Below, in pieces: positions 45,697 through 56,788 of a stretch of DNA of 64,000 nucleotides. Source of the DNA: a candidate division FCPU426 bacterium (GTDB lineage: Bacteria > Oederibacteriota > Muellerivitia > Muellerivitales > DAHXKG01); the NCBI GenBank assembly GCA_027366525.1, contig DAHXKG010000005.1:1-64000 (forward strand), in the 5' to 3' direction. Under the pieces are notes generated by a model. The model did not search any database and had not been told where the DNA came from. It saw only the letters and a program-made list of their open reading frames with translations. Positions within the stretch are counted from its first letter, which is position 1; the number at the start of each line of letters is the position of its first letter. The position numbers and the translations under genes are program-made.

Positions 45697-48600
45697 ATGC
45701 AAAAATTTTCAACATGGTCTAAGTTTTTTTCTGGTCCATTTTTTATGGTGTGTGTACTCTGTTTTTTTTTTCAACTTCGGTATAGTTATGCCCAGCAAGT
45801 TTGGCCCAATGGATGTTTCACGGATGACAATTTAACAGATTGGACATCCTCCATCAATGTCGGACCCAATGTTATATGCAATCCAGCGGTGAATGTGGTT
45901 GTTCCCGGCATTGCTCCCAATTCCAATGGACTTTTGAATATGGTGCCACCCGGTCAGACAAATTCCGTGCAACTTTTTTCGGGTCGCGGTGATGCGAATC
46001 ATGAAGATTATGCGCAAGTGTGTAGTACGACAACAGTGCCCACCAATGGCATGTGTTGCTTGCAATTCCTCGTTGCGGGTATTTTCGAAAATTACCATTA
46101 TGTGAATGATCCGGGAATACCGAATGATGATGCTTACTTTTTAATTCGAGTTTTTGTGGGAGGAGGCCAGTGTGGAGCCGGGGGACAATTAGTTTACAGC
46201 ATTCTCCTGAATTGGGAGTATTTGGTCGGCTCTAATTTGTTAGTGTTAGATGGATTAGTTGGAAATAATGCGGGAACCGTGGGAGCCACCCCCGGGGGGT
46301 GTCCAGTTGCCCCCTCAGACGGAACGAATTGGGGTGTTCTGCCTTGGACGCAGTACACCGTGAATATGTGTCAATATGCGGGCCAACAATGTACGCTGGT
46401 GGCGGATGAATATGATTGTGGAGAAGGAGGACACTATGGTTGGGGATATTTGGATTGTCCAACGTGGGTGGACTGTCCGAATCCAACGATTCAATTAACG
46501 AAGACCAATAGTCCGACGGGAACCATTAGTCCCGGTCAAGCCATTACGTATACACTATCCTATAAAAATACGAGTACGTATCCCATTGATGGTGTGGTCA
46601 TTAATGATACGATTCCGGCCGGAACCAATTTGCTGGGAGGATCAGTGACCAGTAGTCCCTATCAACCGGTCACCACTTTAGTTGGACAGGATCTCAGCTG
46701 GGATATTGGGTATTTGTCACCTGGAGCGGGCGGGACGCTTTCTTTTAGTGTCACATTTGATGCCATTCGATTGCCTCCAGGAGAATGTGCGGTCCAAATC
46801 CCCAATATTGCGGAAGAAGAAAATTTTGAAACCGATCCAGCGACTTTGCTGTCTAATGCCGTAACCAATTGGATGGGATTTACGTGTACACCTTCGCCCA
46901 CGAAAACCAATACACCGACGCCGACGTATACTCCTACGGTGACGCCCACCTTTACTCCCACCAACACGCCCACGCATACCCCGACCTTTACGGTTACCAA
47001 CACGCCCACGAATACCCCGACGTTTACTCCGACGTATACGCCTACGAATACGCCCACGCATACCCCGACCTTTACGGTTACCAATACGCCCACGCATACG
47101 CCCACCTTTACTCCCACCCACACCCCAACATTTACGCCGACGCATACGCCCACGTTTACGGTTACCAATACGCCGACCTATACCTCGACGTTTACTCCAA
47201 CTTACACGCCCACGAATACGCCGACTTATACCCCGACGTATACTCCCACGAACACCCGAACATATACGCCGACCTTTACGCCTACCGATACGTTTACCAA
47301 TACACCCACGAATACGGAAACATGGACACCCACAAATACGTTTACCCCCACCTTGACTCCCACCAATACGTGGACGCGAACACCAACCTGGACACCAACG
47401 AATACCCCCACCGTGACCTTAACCGATACCCCCACAGTCACTCCAACCCATACACCAACGCATACTCCCACGGCCACGCCTACACCCACCAGTACGTCAA
47501 CACCGGTTCCCACCCTTCAAATCACGAAGGTCGCTTCGATTTTATCGGCGGCCTCAGGGGATACGGAAGTCTATACGATTCAAGCGCATGTCTTGAATGC
47601 TACGGCATTTGACACGTTAGTTTGGGATACCATGCCGTCAAATTTGACTTTTGCAGGTGGTGTTTCACCCGTGGCCACGATTGTCCCGCTTCCAACTCCG
47701 GGAAGTTCTTCAAGTGGAACATTATTAATTTGGAATTTGGGAACTACGCCACCTGGGACGTATACCTTTCGCTATGATGCGGTTGTGAATAATTTATTGG
47801 TGGGGGGGACGGTGATTGATAATGTGGCATCGATGAACGATCAGGAAGTCTCCATTCCCATTACCGCGAGTGCTCCGGTAACGGTTCAAGGATCGTATAC
47901 CATTATCATTGCTGTCTATAACGAGTCGGGAGAAATTGTTAAGCATATTGCTATTACACATTTTTCCGAACCCATCAATAGTGCCCAAATTCAAGTCGGA
48001 TCAACGATTGCAAGTTTGGAACAAACGGTTGGAATTTACTTTGATGGTGTGCTGATCGGCACGTGGAATGGAACCAATGATCAAAATCAACCTGTAACGA
48101 ATGGTCAATATTATGTTCAAATTGATAACGTGGATCCGTTAGGGGCCGTGTCGACGGTAACAAAAGATGTGACGGTAGATCGAACCATTCAAACCATTCA
48201 AGTCATGGTTTATAACGAAGCGGGCGAAGTGGTGCGCCACTTATATACCCAGATGACGGATTATAACGTTGAAAATACCATCACAAGTGCTACCCTTTCG
48301 ACTAATGTGATTTCTCCTAGTTATGTCACGACCCCAACGGGGATTAAAGTGACCTGGTTTGGAAGCCGTGGCAATACCGTGGGCACAGCCGTTTGGAATG
48401 GTGAAAATGATAAGGGGAAAATTGTGACCAATGGACAGTATTTTATTGAAATCGTTTCGGAAGATGGATCCGGATCGAAATTAATTGTCACGAAATCCGT
48501 TACGGTTTTAAGCCTCGTGAACTTAGGCGTTATTAATGCAGAACCTAATATTTTAAATCAAGGTCAGACACTGTTAACCTTCCGCGTGGTTCCTCCGCCG

Positions 48601-48810
48601 GGAAGTGGTAATTGGACGATGGACAAGGTTCGCGTCTATGATACGGCAGGAGAATTGGTGGGACAAACCAATGGCAATCCAGGTATGAATGCAGCAGTTT
48701 ATAATGCGCAAGGACTGGCCAGCGGCTTGTATTTGGCAGTGGTTGATATTGTCGATAGTGAAGGTCATTTTATTGGAAGACAAGTTGTTAAGTTTGTGGT
48801 CATCCATTGA
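45697..48810 (+). CDS. Secreted DUF11 / Thr-Pro linker / FlgD-module surface protein 1
   Basis: 1037 residues. Signal peptide at residues 1-33 ending SYAQ. A Cys-rich N-terminal domain (35-260) with no family I recognise. A DUF11 domain at 265-395 ([20 protein letters not shown]), a Thr-Pro linker at 400-610, a second DUF11 ([20 protein letters not shown]), then three FlgD/Ig-like modules ([33 protein letters not shown]), ending [10 protein letters not shown]. It is a paralogue of the next gene, with the same order of parts. Likely an adhesin or matrix protein; no enzyme domain is seen. Confidence 0.88.
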   Translation: MQKFSTWSKFFSGPFFMVCVLCFFFQLRYSYAQQVWPNGCFTDDNLTDWTSSINVGPNVICNPAVNVVVPGIAPNSNGLLNMVPPGQTNSVQLFSGRGDANHEDYAQVCSTTTVPTNGMCCLQFLVAGIFENYHYVNDPGIPNDDAYFLIRVFVGGGQCGAGGQLVYSILLNWEYLVGSNLLVLDGLVGNNAGTVGATPGGCPVAPSDGTNWGVLPWTQYTVNMCQYAGQQCTLVADEYDCGEGGHYGWGYLDCPTWVDCPNPTIQLTKTNSPTGTISPGQAITYTLSYKNTSTYPIDGVVINDTIPAGTNLLGGSVTSSPYQPVTTLVGQDLSWDIGYLSPGAGGTLSFSVTFDAIRLPPGECAVQIPNIAEEENFETDPATLLSNAVTNWMGFTCTPSPTKTNTPTPTYTPTVTPTFTPTNTPTHTPTFTVTNTPTNTPTFTPTYTPTNTPTHTPTFTVTNTPTHTPTFTPTHTPTFTPTHTPTFTVTNTPTYTSTFTPTYTPTNTPTYTPTYTPTNTRTYTPTFTPTDTFTNTPTNTETWTPTNTFTPTLTPTNTWTRTPTWTPTNTPTVTLTDTPTVTPTHTPTHTPTATPTPTSTSTPVPTLQITKVASILSAASGDTEVYTIQAHVLNATAFDTLVWDTMPSNLTFAGGVSPVATIVPLPTPGSSSSGTLLIWNLGTTPPGTYTFRYDAVVNNLLVGGTVIDNVASMNDQEVSIPITASAPVTVQGSYTIIIAVYNESGEIVKHIAITHFSEPINSAQIQVGSTIASLEQTVGIYFDGVLIGTWNGTNDQNQPVTNGQYYVQIDNVDPLGAVSTVTKDVTVDRTIQTIQVMVYNEAGEVVRHLYTQMTDYNVENTITSATLSTNVISPSYVTTPTGIKVTWFGSRGNTVGTAVWNGENDKGKIVTNGQYFIEIVSEDGSGSKLIVTKSVTVLSLVNLGVINAEPNILNQGQTLLTFRVVPPPGSGNWTMDKVRVYDTAGELVGQTNGNPGMNAAVYNAQGLASGLYLAVVDIVDSEGHFIGRQVVKFVVIH
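46890..47515 (+). repeat. Thr-Pro linker repeat in surface protein 1
   Basis: About 50 T-P-T-x tetrads. Longer blocks recur (for example [15 protein letters not shown], three times), suggesting recent internal duplication. All frames stay largely open because of the 12-base period. Confidence 0.85.
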
Positions 48811-48811
48811 G

Positions 48812-48827
48812 GATGACGGCAGTCATC
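48812..48827 (+). terminator. Possible weak terminator hairpin
   Basis: GATGAC (48812-48817) and GTCATC (48822-48827) around GGCA, followed by an interrupted T-rich stretch. Short stem, so doubtful. Confidence 0.35.
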
Positions 48828-48990
48828 ATTCATTTTGATTGGGTGACGCTGATAAATCCCAAAGATCAAACGGGTTAGAAACGATATTGAATTGCAGGGA
48901 AAAGTAAATTAAAATATTTTTCATCTTCAGAATTTTATTCCTATCAACCCTTAAATCCAACATCAGACTCTGAATCAGGAGCTCAATTAG

Positions 48991-51900
48991 TTGAAATCAA
49001 AACTAATCATTTGGTTGATATTTTTGTACTTGGGCTTAGCGGTTGTTTTATTGAGCTTTCCCGCCTTCGGTTGGGGCCAAAGTTGTTCTCCTGCAGTAGC
49101 TCAAATCTGCGTTGCGGTAGATGATTATGCGGAAGTGTATATCAATGGAATCTATATAGGGCAGGTTAACTATTGTAACTGGAATGGAGCTGGAACTTGT
49201 CCGCCAGGATGTTTGAACGTTCCGGTTTCGCTATTAACCGGAAGTGACGTGTGTATTGCAATTGAAGATCAAAATACAGCTCCTCAAGTGACTTATGCTT
49301 CTTGGGATTTGGATATCACCTGTTCCGGTGGATTGCATTCAGAAATTACATCCATGACGAATGATTATACGGGTTATTATGAACCCTCGGGCAATCCCGC
49401 TCCCACTCCATCCAATGATGCCAATGGAAATCCATGGTATTCTCCTAATTATACGGGAACAGGATTTACATCAACACCTGCAACGGTGACGGGATCAACT
49501 TGGGGACAAGCTATTTTTGATCCGGTGACGGGACAAGAAATTCCTTTTATCTCCAACAATAATACCGGGGATTATGGAAGTTCGGTTGGTGCAGTTTTTT
49601 GGAGACAATGCGTACCGATTCCGACACCACAACCACTCATTGGGGCTCCAGATATTAATATCACGAAATCACTAGCCGGGCCGGTTTCAATGTCAGGCGG
49701 CGATTTAACGGTGACTTTTAATGTCGCCGTTTGCGATTCAGGAGGTCCAGTGACAGATCCGGTAACGTTGACGGATTTTTTCCCTGTGTCCATGGGGTTT
49801 AATTTTATCAATTGGGGATACAACGGTGAGTATCCTTATAATAGTCAATATAATGGAGAATCGCCTATTCCTAAAGCGAATACCTTGGAATTTCCATTCG
49901 GGTTAGGCAATGGATGCGTAACCGTACAAGCCGTTGCTGAAAACTATGATTGGCCAGCAAATCAATGCCAGAATTTCGTCAATGAAGCGGCACTCGCGTA
50001 TAATACCAGCGTAAGTATTCTCTCAAACGCAGTAACAGTTTTAGTCCCTTGTTTTACACCCACCGGAACGTTAACTCCTTCAGCCACCCCTACCGTTACT
50101 AATACCTTTACACCCACCAACACGCCTACCAATACGCCAACCTTTACATCGACAAACACGCCCACCAACACGCCCACGGTGACCCCGACATTTACGCCAA
50201 CATGGACTCCAACCTTTACACCGACGAATACACCGACGAATACACCCACCAACACGCCTACGATGACTCCAACCTTTACGCCAACGTGGACTCCAACGTT
50301 TTCGCCAACCTTTACACCGACGAACACGTCTACCAACACACCCACGGTGACCCCTACGTTTACGCCAACATGGACTCCAACCTTTACGCCAACCTTTACA
50401 CCCACTTATACCCCGACGAATACGCCCACGTTTACGGCAACCTCGACGCCGACCAATACATTCACGCCCATCTTTACACCAACTCAGACACCCACATTCA
50501 CCGTTACGCCGACATGGACACCCTCCTTGACGCCAACGTGGACGATGTCACCGACGAATACGGCTACGCGTACGATGACGCCTACAGTGACCAATACACC
50601 CACGCCGTCCAATACGCCGACATGGACCTCCACGACAACGCCAACGAATACATGGACTCCAACGTCTACAGCGACGCCGACCTATACACCCACCCATACA
50701 CCGACTATTACGTCAACACCCACTCCAACTCAGACTCCGACCACGACTCCAACGGCTACAGCTACACCGACTCCCATCGTGACAGTTCAATTAGCTAAAA
50801 AGGCTTCCAATCTAAACCCGTCCTCAGGAGATGTGGTTACCTATACCATCATAGCCCAGGTTTCTAATAATCAAAGCCAGGATTCAATCCTGTGGGATAC
50901 AGTTCCAGCTAATTTGACTTATGTTGGAAATGCAACGCCTGTAGCCACTGTTCAAGCTTTGCCGACACCCGGAAGTACGGCAACAGGCACACTTTTGTCT
51001 TGGAACTTAGGAACGGTTTTACCAGGACAATATGTATTCCAATATCAAGCTTCGGTCAATCAATTAGTTCAAGGCGGCAGTGAAGTTATGAATCAAGCCA
51101 ATTGGATCGATTTCGAACATCCGACACCTGTCGTTGCAAGTGCCCCCATTACGATTGCTGGCGAATATCAAGTAAAAATTAATGTTTATAATGAGTCCGG
51201 GGAAGTCGTCAAACATATTTTGATCGCAACCTATTCGCAGCCATTAAACAATGTGGATATTCAAATTAATAACTTGATTTCAACGCTCAATGGAAAAATT
51301 GATATTTATTACAAAGGGATTCTTATTGGAAGTTGGAATGGAACCAATGATCAAAATCAGCCGGTAACCAATGGTCAGTATTATGTTGAAATTGCGAATA
51401 TTGATCCTTATGGGTCTGTAACCACCGAGACCAAGGATGTAACGGTCGATCGACTTGTTCAAACCTTAAACGTGTTAATTTATAACGAGGCCGGGGAAGT
51501 AGTTCGCCATTTATATCAACAAGCAACCAATTATAGTTTACAGAATGAAGTGGTGCAGATGATTGTTTCTTCTAATACCTTGAATCCCAATTACAGTATT
51601 AATACTCCAACCATACAAATTCAGTGGAGTAATAGTTCTGGAAATAAGATTGGATCAACCATATGGAATGGACGAAATGATTCCGGCACGATTGTTACGA
51701 ATGGGCAATATTTTATCGAAATTACTTCAAATACAACCAATGGAGCCGAAGAAGTAGTGACGCAAGAAGTAACGGTGTTGAGTAATGGACCGACGACGGG
51801 CTCCATTTATGCAGCACCCAATATTTTAAATCATGGCCAGACGAAGTTGGTCCTGAAAGTTAGTCCACCGCTAGGAGCCGGAAATTGGACCCTAAGCCAA

Positions 51901-52083
51901 GTTCGGCTGTATGACGTAGATGGAGAATTGGTTGCGCATTTTTCGGGATCTCCCAATACCAATTCAGCAAGCTATAATGTCGCTGGTTTAGCTAGTGGAT
52001 TGTATTTTGCAGTGGTCAGTCTGAAAGATGCTCAAGGAGATCAACTTGGCCGCCAGGTCGTAAAAGTGGTATTACTCCATTAG
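48991..52083 (+). CDS. Secreted DUF11 / Thr-Pro linker / FlgD-module surface protein 2
   Basis: 1030 residues, TTG start after CAGGAG. Signal peptide to about residue 30 (FPAFGWGQ). A unique Cys-containing N-terminal part ([20 protein letters not shown], about 30-215), a DUF11 domain ([20 protein letters not shown]), a Thr-Pro linker at 355-598, a second DUF11 ([20 protein letters not shown]) and three FlgD-like modules ending [10 protein letters not shown]. The C-terminal 430 residues are close to surface protein 1, so a tandem duplication with N-terminal replacement is likely. Confidence 0.88.
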   Translation: MKSKLIIWLIFLYLGLAVVLLSFPAFGWGQSCSPAVAQICVAVDDYAEVYINGIYIGQVNYCNWNGAGTCPPGCLNVPVSLLTGSDVCIAIEDQNTAPQVTYASWDLDITCSGGLHSEITSMTNDYTGYYEPSGNPAPTPSNDANGNPWYSPNYTGTGFTSTPATVTGSTWGQAIFDPVTGQEIPFISNNNTGDYGSSVGAVFWRQCVPIPTPQPLIGAPDINITKSLAGPVSMSGGDLTVTFNVAVCDSGGPVTDPVTLTDFFPVSMGFNFINWGYNGEYPYNSQYNGESPIPKANTLEFPFGLGNGCVTVQAVAENYDWPANQCQNFVNEAALAYNTSVSILSNAVTVLVPCFTPTGTLTPSATPTVTNTFTPTNTPTNTPTFTSTNTPTNTPTVTPTFTPTWTPTFTPTNTPTNTPTNTPTMTPTFTPTWTPTFSPTFTPTNTSTNTPTVTPTFTPTWTPTFTPTFTPTYTPTNTPTFTATSTPTNTFTPIFTPTQTPTFTVTPTWTPSLTPTWTMSPTNTATRTMTPTVTNTPTPSNTPTWTSTTTPTNTWTPTSTATPTYTPTHTPTITSTPTPTQTPTTTPTATATPTPIVTVQLAKKASNLNPSSGDVVTYTIIAQVSNNQSQDSILWDTVPANLTYVGNATPVATVQALPTPGSTATGTLLSWNLGTVLPGQYVFQYQASVNQLVQGGSEVMNQANWIDFEHPTPVVASAPITIAGEYQVKINVYNESGEVVKHILIATYSQPLNNVDIQINNLISTLNGKIDIYYKGILIGSWNGTNDQNQPVTNGQYYVEIANIDPYGSVTTETKDVTVDRLVQTLNVLIYNEAGEVVRHLYQQATNYSLQNEVVQMIVSSNTLNPNYSINTPTIQIQWSNSSGNKIGSTIWNGRNDSGTIVTNGQYFIEITSNTTNGAEEVVTQEVTVLSNGPTTGSIYAAPNILNHGQTKLVLKVSPPLGAGNWTLSQVRLYDVDGELVAHFSGSPNTNSASYNVAGLASGLYFAVVSLKDAQGDQLGRQVVKVVLLH
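50060..50780 (+). repeat. Thr-Pro linker repeat in surface protein 2
   Basis: About 60 T-P-T-x tetrads, including repeated blocks such as [16 protein letters not shown]. Codons are almost wholly ACN and CCN. Off-frame open frames (for example 50202-50798) are by-products. Confidence 0.85.
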
Positions 52084-52186
52084 CCGTCATATTTAATTTT
52101 TCAAACTATGGTACAATTAACAGTTAAGGTTGTGTTTGGGAAATTTAAAACAACGTGGGATAACGAATAAGGGATTTTTCTAAAGC

Positions 52187-54931
52187 ATGAAGCGCCAAGT
52201 GATTCCATATAATAATGCTTTTAAAATCAAAAAAGCAGAGGGGCAACATGTACATGTGATTAAACTGCTTTTGTTTTTATTTTTGATTGGAAACGGTGGG
52301 TTTATTTCGTTTGCATGGGCTAATCCTCCTCAACTGAAAATTGTGGGAAATCAAATTGAAAATGCCTCTACGGGATGTACGGTTCGGTTAAAAGGAGTGG
52401 ATGTTTCAGGTTTAGAGTACAGTCCAACGGGCGATACAGGAACAGGTTATCCTACGACGGTTATCAATGGGATCACCATGACAAACTATGTTTCCATTAT
52501 TAATGAAGCAGTGAGTGTTTGGCATGCAAACTGCATTCGCTTCCCATTAAATCAGGATTTTTGGTTTGGGTGTTCCAATTCCAAGGGAACTCCTAATGAG
52601 ACCGCTTATCGTGATATGGTTCAATCAGTCGTCAACTATTGTGATCAAAATAATGTTTATATTGATTTGGATTTACATTGGTCGGGGACCTCCAATTCAA
52701 CAACCGTAGTTTCACCTTGTAGTAATTTAGGAACGGATTGGGGAACAGCTACAGGTCAACAAATAATGCCCGATGAAGATTCGGTGACTTTTTGGCAATC
52801 GGTGGCTTCAATCTATGCCAATAATCCAGCGGTCCTTTTTGATATGTATAACGAACCCTACAATGTCACTTGGGATGTTTGGAGAAATGGAGGATCAACG
52901 GGTGGGACTCCAGGATATACACCCGGATTACAAGGATTACTCAATGCCATTCGTGGGGTAGGGGCCAACAATATCGTTGTTGCCGGAGGATTAAATTGGG
53001 CATTTGATTTAACTCAGATTGCAAGTAGTGGTGTAAGCTGTAATGGTGGACCTTGTGGATTAACCGATACCGCAAGTGGCAATGGTGTTCTTTATTCTGC
53101 GCATTGTTATTCCAGCAAAGGATATACAGTAGGGAGTGGATGGGATCCATACGTAACCATTGCGACACCGAATAATGCGGTGATTATTGAAGAATTTGGA
53201 GCTCAAGCGACAGATCCCACAGGTTGGGATAATGCCGCGATTAGCTGGATTGATGGCAATAACGACAAAAATTATGTTTATTCAGCGATGGCATGGTGTT
53301 TTAGTTCCGATGTGACGCCCTCTTTGCTAACAAGCTTTGCAACGTATGCAACAACAAGTTATCATGGAGCACCCGTATCAACGTGGTTGGCAGATTTAAA
53401 TGAAACTCCCACTCCCAATTGTGGAGGAGCTGTAGCGACTTCAACGCCAACAAGTACATCAACGCCTACAGCGACATGGACGTTTACGCCGACACGAACG
53501 GCCACATGGACTAGTACTCCAACCGATACCCCGACAGCGACTCCCACTGCAACGGGGACGTTTACACCGACACGAACGGCCACATGGACGAGTACTCCAA
53601 CGGATACTTCGACAGCTACTTCTACAGCGACTTCTACGGCGACTAGGACGTTTACACCGACGCAAACCGCCACATGGACGAGTACTCCAACCAATACTTG
53701 GACAGCCACTTCCACAGCGACGGAGACGTTTACACCGACGCAAGTAGCAGTATTGACGAGTACTCCAACCGATACTCGGACAGCTACTCCTACAGCGACT
53801 TCAACAAGTATCAATACGTTAACACCTACGGCAACTACAACAAGCCCAGGGACACCAACGGTAACGAATACCCCCAATCCAACGGTATTGTTGACCGCTA
53901 CTTCAACGAGGACGGTTACTCCGGTAAGCACAGCAACATTTACCGTTACAGCCACGATGACTTATACGCCAACACCAACGTCAACGGTAACGCCATTAAA
54001 CACTCTAACAGGGACTCCAACCGCAACCCCCACTTCAACAATGACACTGACCGCAACAGCAACTCAAACGAGCACGGTAACACCAACACCTACGTTAACC
54101 AGCACACAAGTACCGACACAAACGATGACCGTTACAAGGACGATCACGCTCACTCCTACATGGACTCCAACGAGCACCCCTACATTTTCTCAAACACCGA
54201 CTGAAACATCGACGACAACCGTAACCCCAACGCCAACGGCTTTGGTCATGCTGAATCAGCAAACATCGAGTATTTCGACTTATCCCGGTGGCACCGAAAC
54301 CTATACGCTGGTTTTAACGGTTGGCGCATCATCAATTCATCAGGTTCAAATAATTGATCATGTGCCGTCTCAGGCCACGGCAGTCAGCTTGGGTTCGGAT
54401 ACCCTATCAGCTTCAGGTCAAATTTCTGGCAATCAGATTACTTGGAATATATCGAGTTTATTACCGGGCACATATAATGTTACATTTTCAGTTCTGATCA
54501 ATACTAATACACTGAACGACAGTCCCGTGATTAATAATGCTGGAGTAACCTACGCGGGTATGAGTCAAGGGCTCCAATCGTCAGTGACCGTTATTTCATT
54601 TGATTTAACGCCGACCCCAACACCCACTTCGAGCTTAAGTTTGATCAATCAGGCTTCTGATTCGTATCCTAATCCAACCGAATTAGGACTCGGAGTCAAG
54701 ATTCAAATTCAAATCAATGCTCCTTCGGTAGTTCAATATGCCGTATTTACGACCGATTATCGTGTTATTTTTGCATCATCCGTAGTCATGGATTCTTCAA
54801 GAGTGATTCAATGGGATCTCAGAGATGAAGAAGGACAACCCGTATCAAATGGACTTTACTATGTCCGGATTATTATTGAGAATGCATCGGGAAAATATCA
54901 GAAAATCGATAAAGTTATTGTTTTAAATTAG
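52187..54931 (+). CDS. Secreted GH5 cellulase with Thr-Pro linker and C-terminal sorting-like module
   Basis: 914 residues. A long n-region then a signal segment ([19 protein letters not shown]). GH5 (cellulase A) barrel to residue 405: [38 protein letters not shown] (acid/base Glu 223), [10 protein letters not shown] and VIIEEFGAQ (nucleophile Glu 336). A Thr-Pro linker (408-685) and a DUF11-like domain ([20 protein letters not shown]) follow. The final module starts SYPNP and ends KIDKVIVLN. Hydrolyses internal beta-1,4-glucan bonds outside the cell. No Shine-Dalgarno is clear. Confidence 0.9.
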   Translation: MKRQVIPYNNAFKIKKAEGQHVHVIKLLLFLFLIGNGGFISFAWANPPQLKIVGNQIENASTGCTVRLKGVDVSGLEYSPTGDTGTGYPTTVINGITMTNYVSIINEAVSVWHANCIRFPLNQDFWFGCSNSKGTPNETAYRDMVQSVVNYCDQNNVYIDLDLHWSGTSNSTTVVSPCSNLGTDWGTATGQQIMPDEDSVTFWQSVASIYANNPAVLFDMYNEPYNVTWDVWRNGGSTGGTPGYTPGLQGLLNAIRGVGANNIVVAGGLNWAFDLTQIASSGVSCNGGPCGLTDTASGNGVLYSAHCYSSKGYTVGSGWDPYVTIATPNNAVIIEEFGAQATDPTGWDNAAISWIDGNNDKNYVYSAMAWCFSSDVTPSLLTSFATYATTSYHGAPVSTWLADLNETPTPNCGGAVATSTPTSTSTPTATWTFTPTRTATWTSTPTDTPTATPTATGTFTPTRTATWTSTPTDTSTATSTATSTATRTFTPTQTATWTSTPTNTWTATSTATETFTPTQVAVLTSTPTDTRTATPTATSTSINTLTPTATTTSPGTPTVTNTPNPTVLLTATSTRTVTPVSTATFTVTATMTYTPTPTSTVTPLNTLTGTPTATPTSTMTLTATATQTSTVTPTPTLTSTQVPTQTMTVTRTITLTPTWTPTSTPTFSQTPTETSTTTVTPTPTALVMLNQQTSSISTYPGGTETYTLVLTVGASSIHQVQIIDHVPSQATAVSLGSDTLSASGQISGNQITWNISSLLPGTYNVTFSVLINTNTLNDSPVINNAGVTYAGMSQGLQSSVTVISFDLTPTPTPTSSLSLINQASDSYPNPTELGLGVKIQIQINAPSVVQYAVFTTDYRVIFASSVVMDSSRVIQWDLRDEEGQPVSNGLYYVRIIIENASGKYQKIDKVIVLN
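53430..54240 (+). repeat. Thr-Pro linker repeat in the GH5 gene
   Basis: T-P-T-x tetrads with blocks such as [17 protein letters not shown] repeated four times near 53470-53760. Less regular towards the end. Confidence 0.85.
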
Positions 54932-55131
54932 TAAAATTCAATAAAATTATGACGTAAATGATTTAAAATATTTTTTAAAAATGAATAAGCTGAAATCTTA
55001 ATTGCTGAGTATAATCAATCGACTAAAAAAAAATCAAAAAAAAATACTTTGAAAATTGATTTTTTTAAAAAAAATGTATATATTTCAACTCTGTAGTTTA
55101 AATATTAGGATGAGAGCGTGGAAATACAATT

Positions 55132-56076
55132 ATGATCGAAGTTAAAGAACTAGTCAAAAATTACGGGCTAATTTCTGCGGTCGATAAAATAACTTTTTCG
55201 GTTAAAAAGGGAACTATTCTTGGGTTGCTTGGTCCCAATGGAGCGGGTAAAACAACGACGATGAGAATTCTAACTACGGCGCTCCCTCCAACCGGAGGCA
55301 AAGCCATTGTGGCTGGATTTGACGTTGTGGATCAGTCCCTAGAGGTTCGTAAAAAAATTGGATATCTTCCAGAAATACCTCCTATTTATTTTGAGATGAC
55401 GTTAATGTCCTATCTTTCTTTTGTGGCCGATATCAAAGAAATTCCTTTATCTAAAAAAGTGAATCGAATTGGAGAAGTTTTGGAAATGTTAGCTCTGACG
55501 GATATGTCCAGACGATTGATCGGACATTTTTCATTAGGCTATCGTCAGCGGGTAGGATTGGCACAAGCATTATTGCACGACCCGGATATTTTAATTTTGG
55601 ATGAGCCAACAAGGGGTCTTGATCCTAAACAAATTCTTGAGATCCGGAAATTAATTAAATCCTTGAGTGGGCAGAAAACAATTATCCTTTCTACTCATAT
55701 TTTAGCTGAAGTTTCTTCAACCTGTGATGAGGTCGTGATTATTGATCAAGGGAGACTGGTGGTAGCGGATAGTGTGGAACATTTATCTCAACGATTGGCT
55801 GGTGGAAAAACCATTGAAATAGAAATAAAGGCTTCCTTTAATGAGATTGAAACCATATTTAAAAAAATTGATGGTGTTTTATCTGTAAAATCGATGGGGA
55901 AAGAAGCGCATGGCGTTTCAAAGCTAGAAGTAACAACGAATGGGGAAATTGAAGTGAGAGAAGAGCTGTTTCAATCGATTGTTAAAAATAAATGGATGTT
56001 GCATCAATTAACTCCTGTAGGTGCCAGCTTGGAAGAGGTCTTCTTGAAGTTAACTACCAAGGAGGGGAAAGAATGA
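55132..56076 (+). CDS. ABC transporter ATPase, GldA/ABC-2 type
   Basis: 314 residues. Walker A GPNGAGKTTTMRIL near residue 36, signature SLGYRQRVGLAQALL, Walker B ILILDEPTRGLDP, and the switch His in STHILAEVSSTCDEV. The C-terminal 90 residues are typical of ABC-2 exporter ATPases. It is the first of four overlapping or adjacent genes (ATPase, permease, GldG-like, DUF4340), a cluster widespread in bacteria and related to the gliding-motility GldA-GldF-GldG transporter. The stop overlaps the next start as ATGA. Confidence 0.93.
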   Translation: MIEVKELVKNYGLISAVDKITFSVKKGTILGLLGPNGAGKTTTMRILTTALPPTGGKAIVAGFDVVDQSLEVRKKIGYLPEIPPIYFEMTLMSYLSFVADIKEIPLSKKVNRIGEVLEMLALTDMSRRLIGHFSLGYRQRVGLAQALLHDPDILILDEPTRGLDPKQILEIRKLIKSLSGQKTIILSTHILAEVSSTCDEVVIIDQGRLVVADSVEHLSQRLAGGKTIEIEIKASFNEIETIFKKIDGVLSVKSMGKEAHGVSKLEVTTNGEIEVREELFQSIVKNKWMLHQLTPVGASLEEVFLKLTTKEGKE

Positions 56077-56786
56077 GCTGGAGAAAAGTTTCTGCAATCG
56101 CCAAAAAGGATCTGACACATTATTTTTCATCACCCATGGGCTATGTGGTTTTAGCTGTTTTTTTTCTAGTCACGGGATTTTTTTTCTATTTGATTGCAGG
56201 CAAGGCTAGAATGGCCAGCATGACACCTGTATTTCAAAATGCAATCATTTTGCTTTTGTTTTTAACGCCTATGATTACCATGCGACTTTGGTCTGAAGAA
56301 GAAAAATCAGGGACCGCTGAGCTTTTGAAAACTTCGCCGATCTCAACATGGGAAGTTGTACTTGGAAAATACTTGGCCGTTTGTGCTTTTGGAGGGGTTA
56401 TGCTTTCCGTCACGTTGGTTTATTTGTTGATTATGGTTGAGTACGGAAATCCAGATATGGGGCCAGTTTTAACGTGCTATATCGGTTTTATTTTAGGAGT
56501 CATGGCTTATTTTTCTTTAGGATTACTGGCATCGACATTTAGTGAAAATCAAATTATTTCTGCAGTCATTGCTTACGGCCTTTTATTGATGTTATGGGTC
56601 ATTGGAGCTGCGGGCAATAATGCCAATGGACCAATTGCTAAATTACTTAAGTATCTTTCTTTTTTTAGTCATACATCCGATTTTTTCAATGGAGTGATCA
56701 ATTCAACGCATATTGTTTATTTCGTGAGTCTGATTGTTGCAGGATTGTTTTTTTCAGTTAAAGTCTTAGAAAGCAAGCGGAGTTAA
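56073..56786 (+). CDS. ABC-2 permease, GldF-like
   Basis: 238 residues with six hydrophobic segments. It opens MSWRKVSAIAKKDLTHYFSS, with PMGYVVLAVFFLVTGFFFYL as helix 1, and has RLWSEEEKSGTAELLKTSPI, the cytoplasmic coupling loop of this family. The ATG at 56073 overlaps the ATPase stop and is preceded by GGAGGGG; the frame upstream to 55992 is a shadow of the ATPase gene. Membrane half of the transporter. Confidence 0.92.
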   Translation: MSWRKVSAIAKKDLTHYFSSPMGYVVLAVFFLVTGFFFYLIAGKARMASMTPVFQNAIILLLFLTPMITMRLWSEEEKSGTAELLKTSPISTWEVVLGKYLAVCAFGGVMLSVTLVYLLIMVEYGNPDMGPVLTCYIGFILGVMAYFSLGLLASTFSENQIISAVIAYGLLLMLWVIGAAGNNANGPIAKLLKYLSFFSHTSDFFNGVINSTHIVYFVSLIVAGLFFSVKVLESKRS

Positions 56787-56788
56787 AT

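Noticed and set aside
46662-47612. Long open frames on both strands across the Thr-Pro linker (for example 46662-47168 minus, 46869-47612 plus)
   Set aside because: They arise from the 12-base period of the linker codons, have extreme Val-Gly or Tyr-His composition, and lack ribosome sites. The linker frame is continuous with the DUF11 and FlgD domains.
50060-50780. CRISPR-like periodic repeat
   Set aside because: The period is 12 bases with no unique spacers and the reading frame is kept throughout, so it is a protein linker.
53362-53955. 198-codon minus-strand frame over the GH5 linker
   Set aside because: Val-Gly repeat shadow of the Thr-Pro codons; no domain, no start context.
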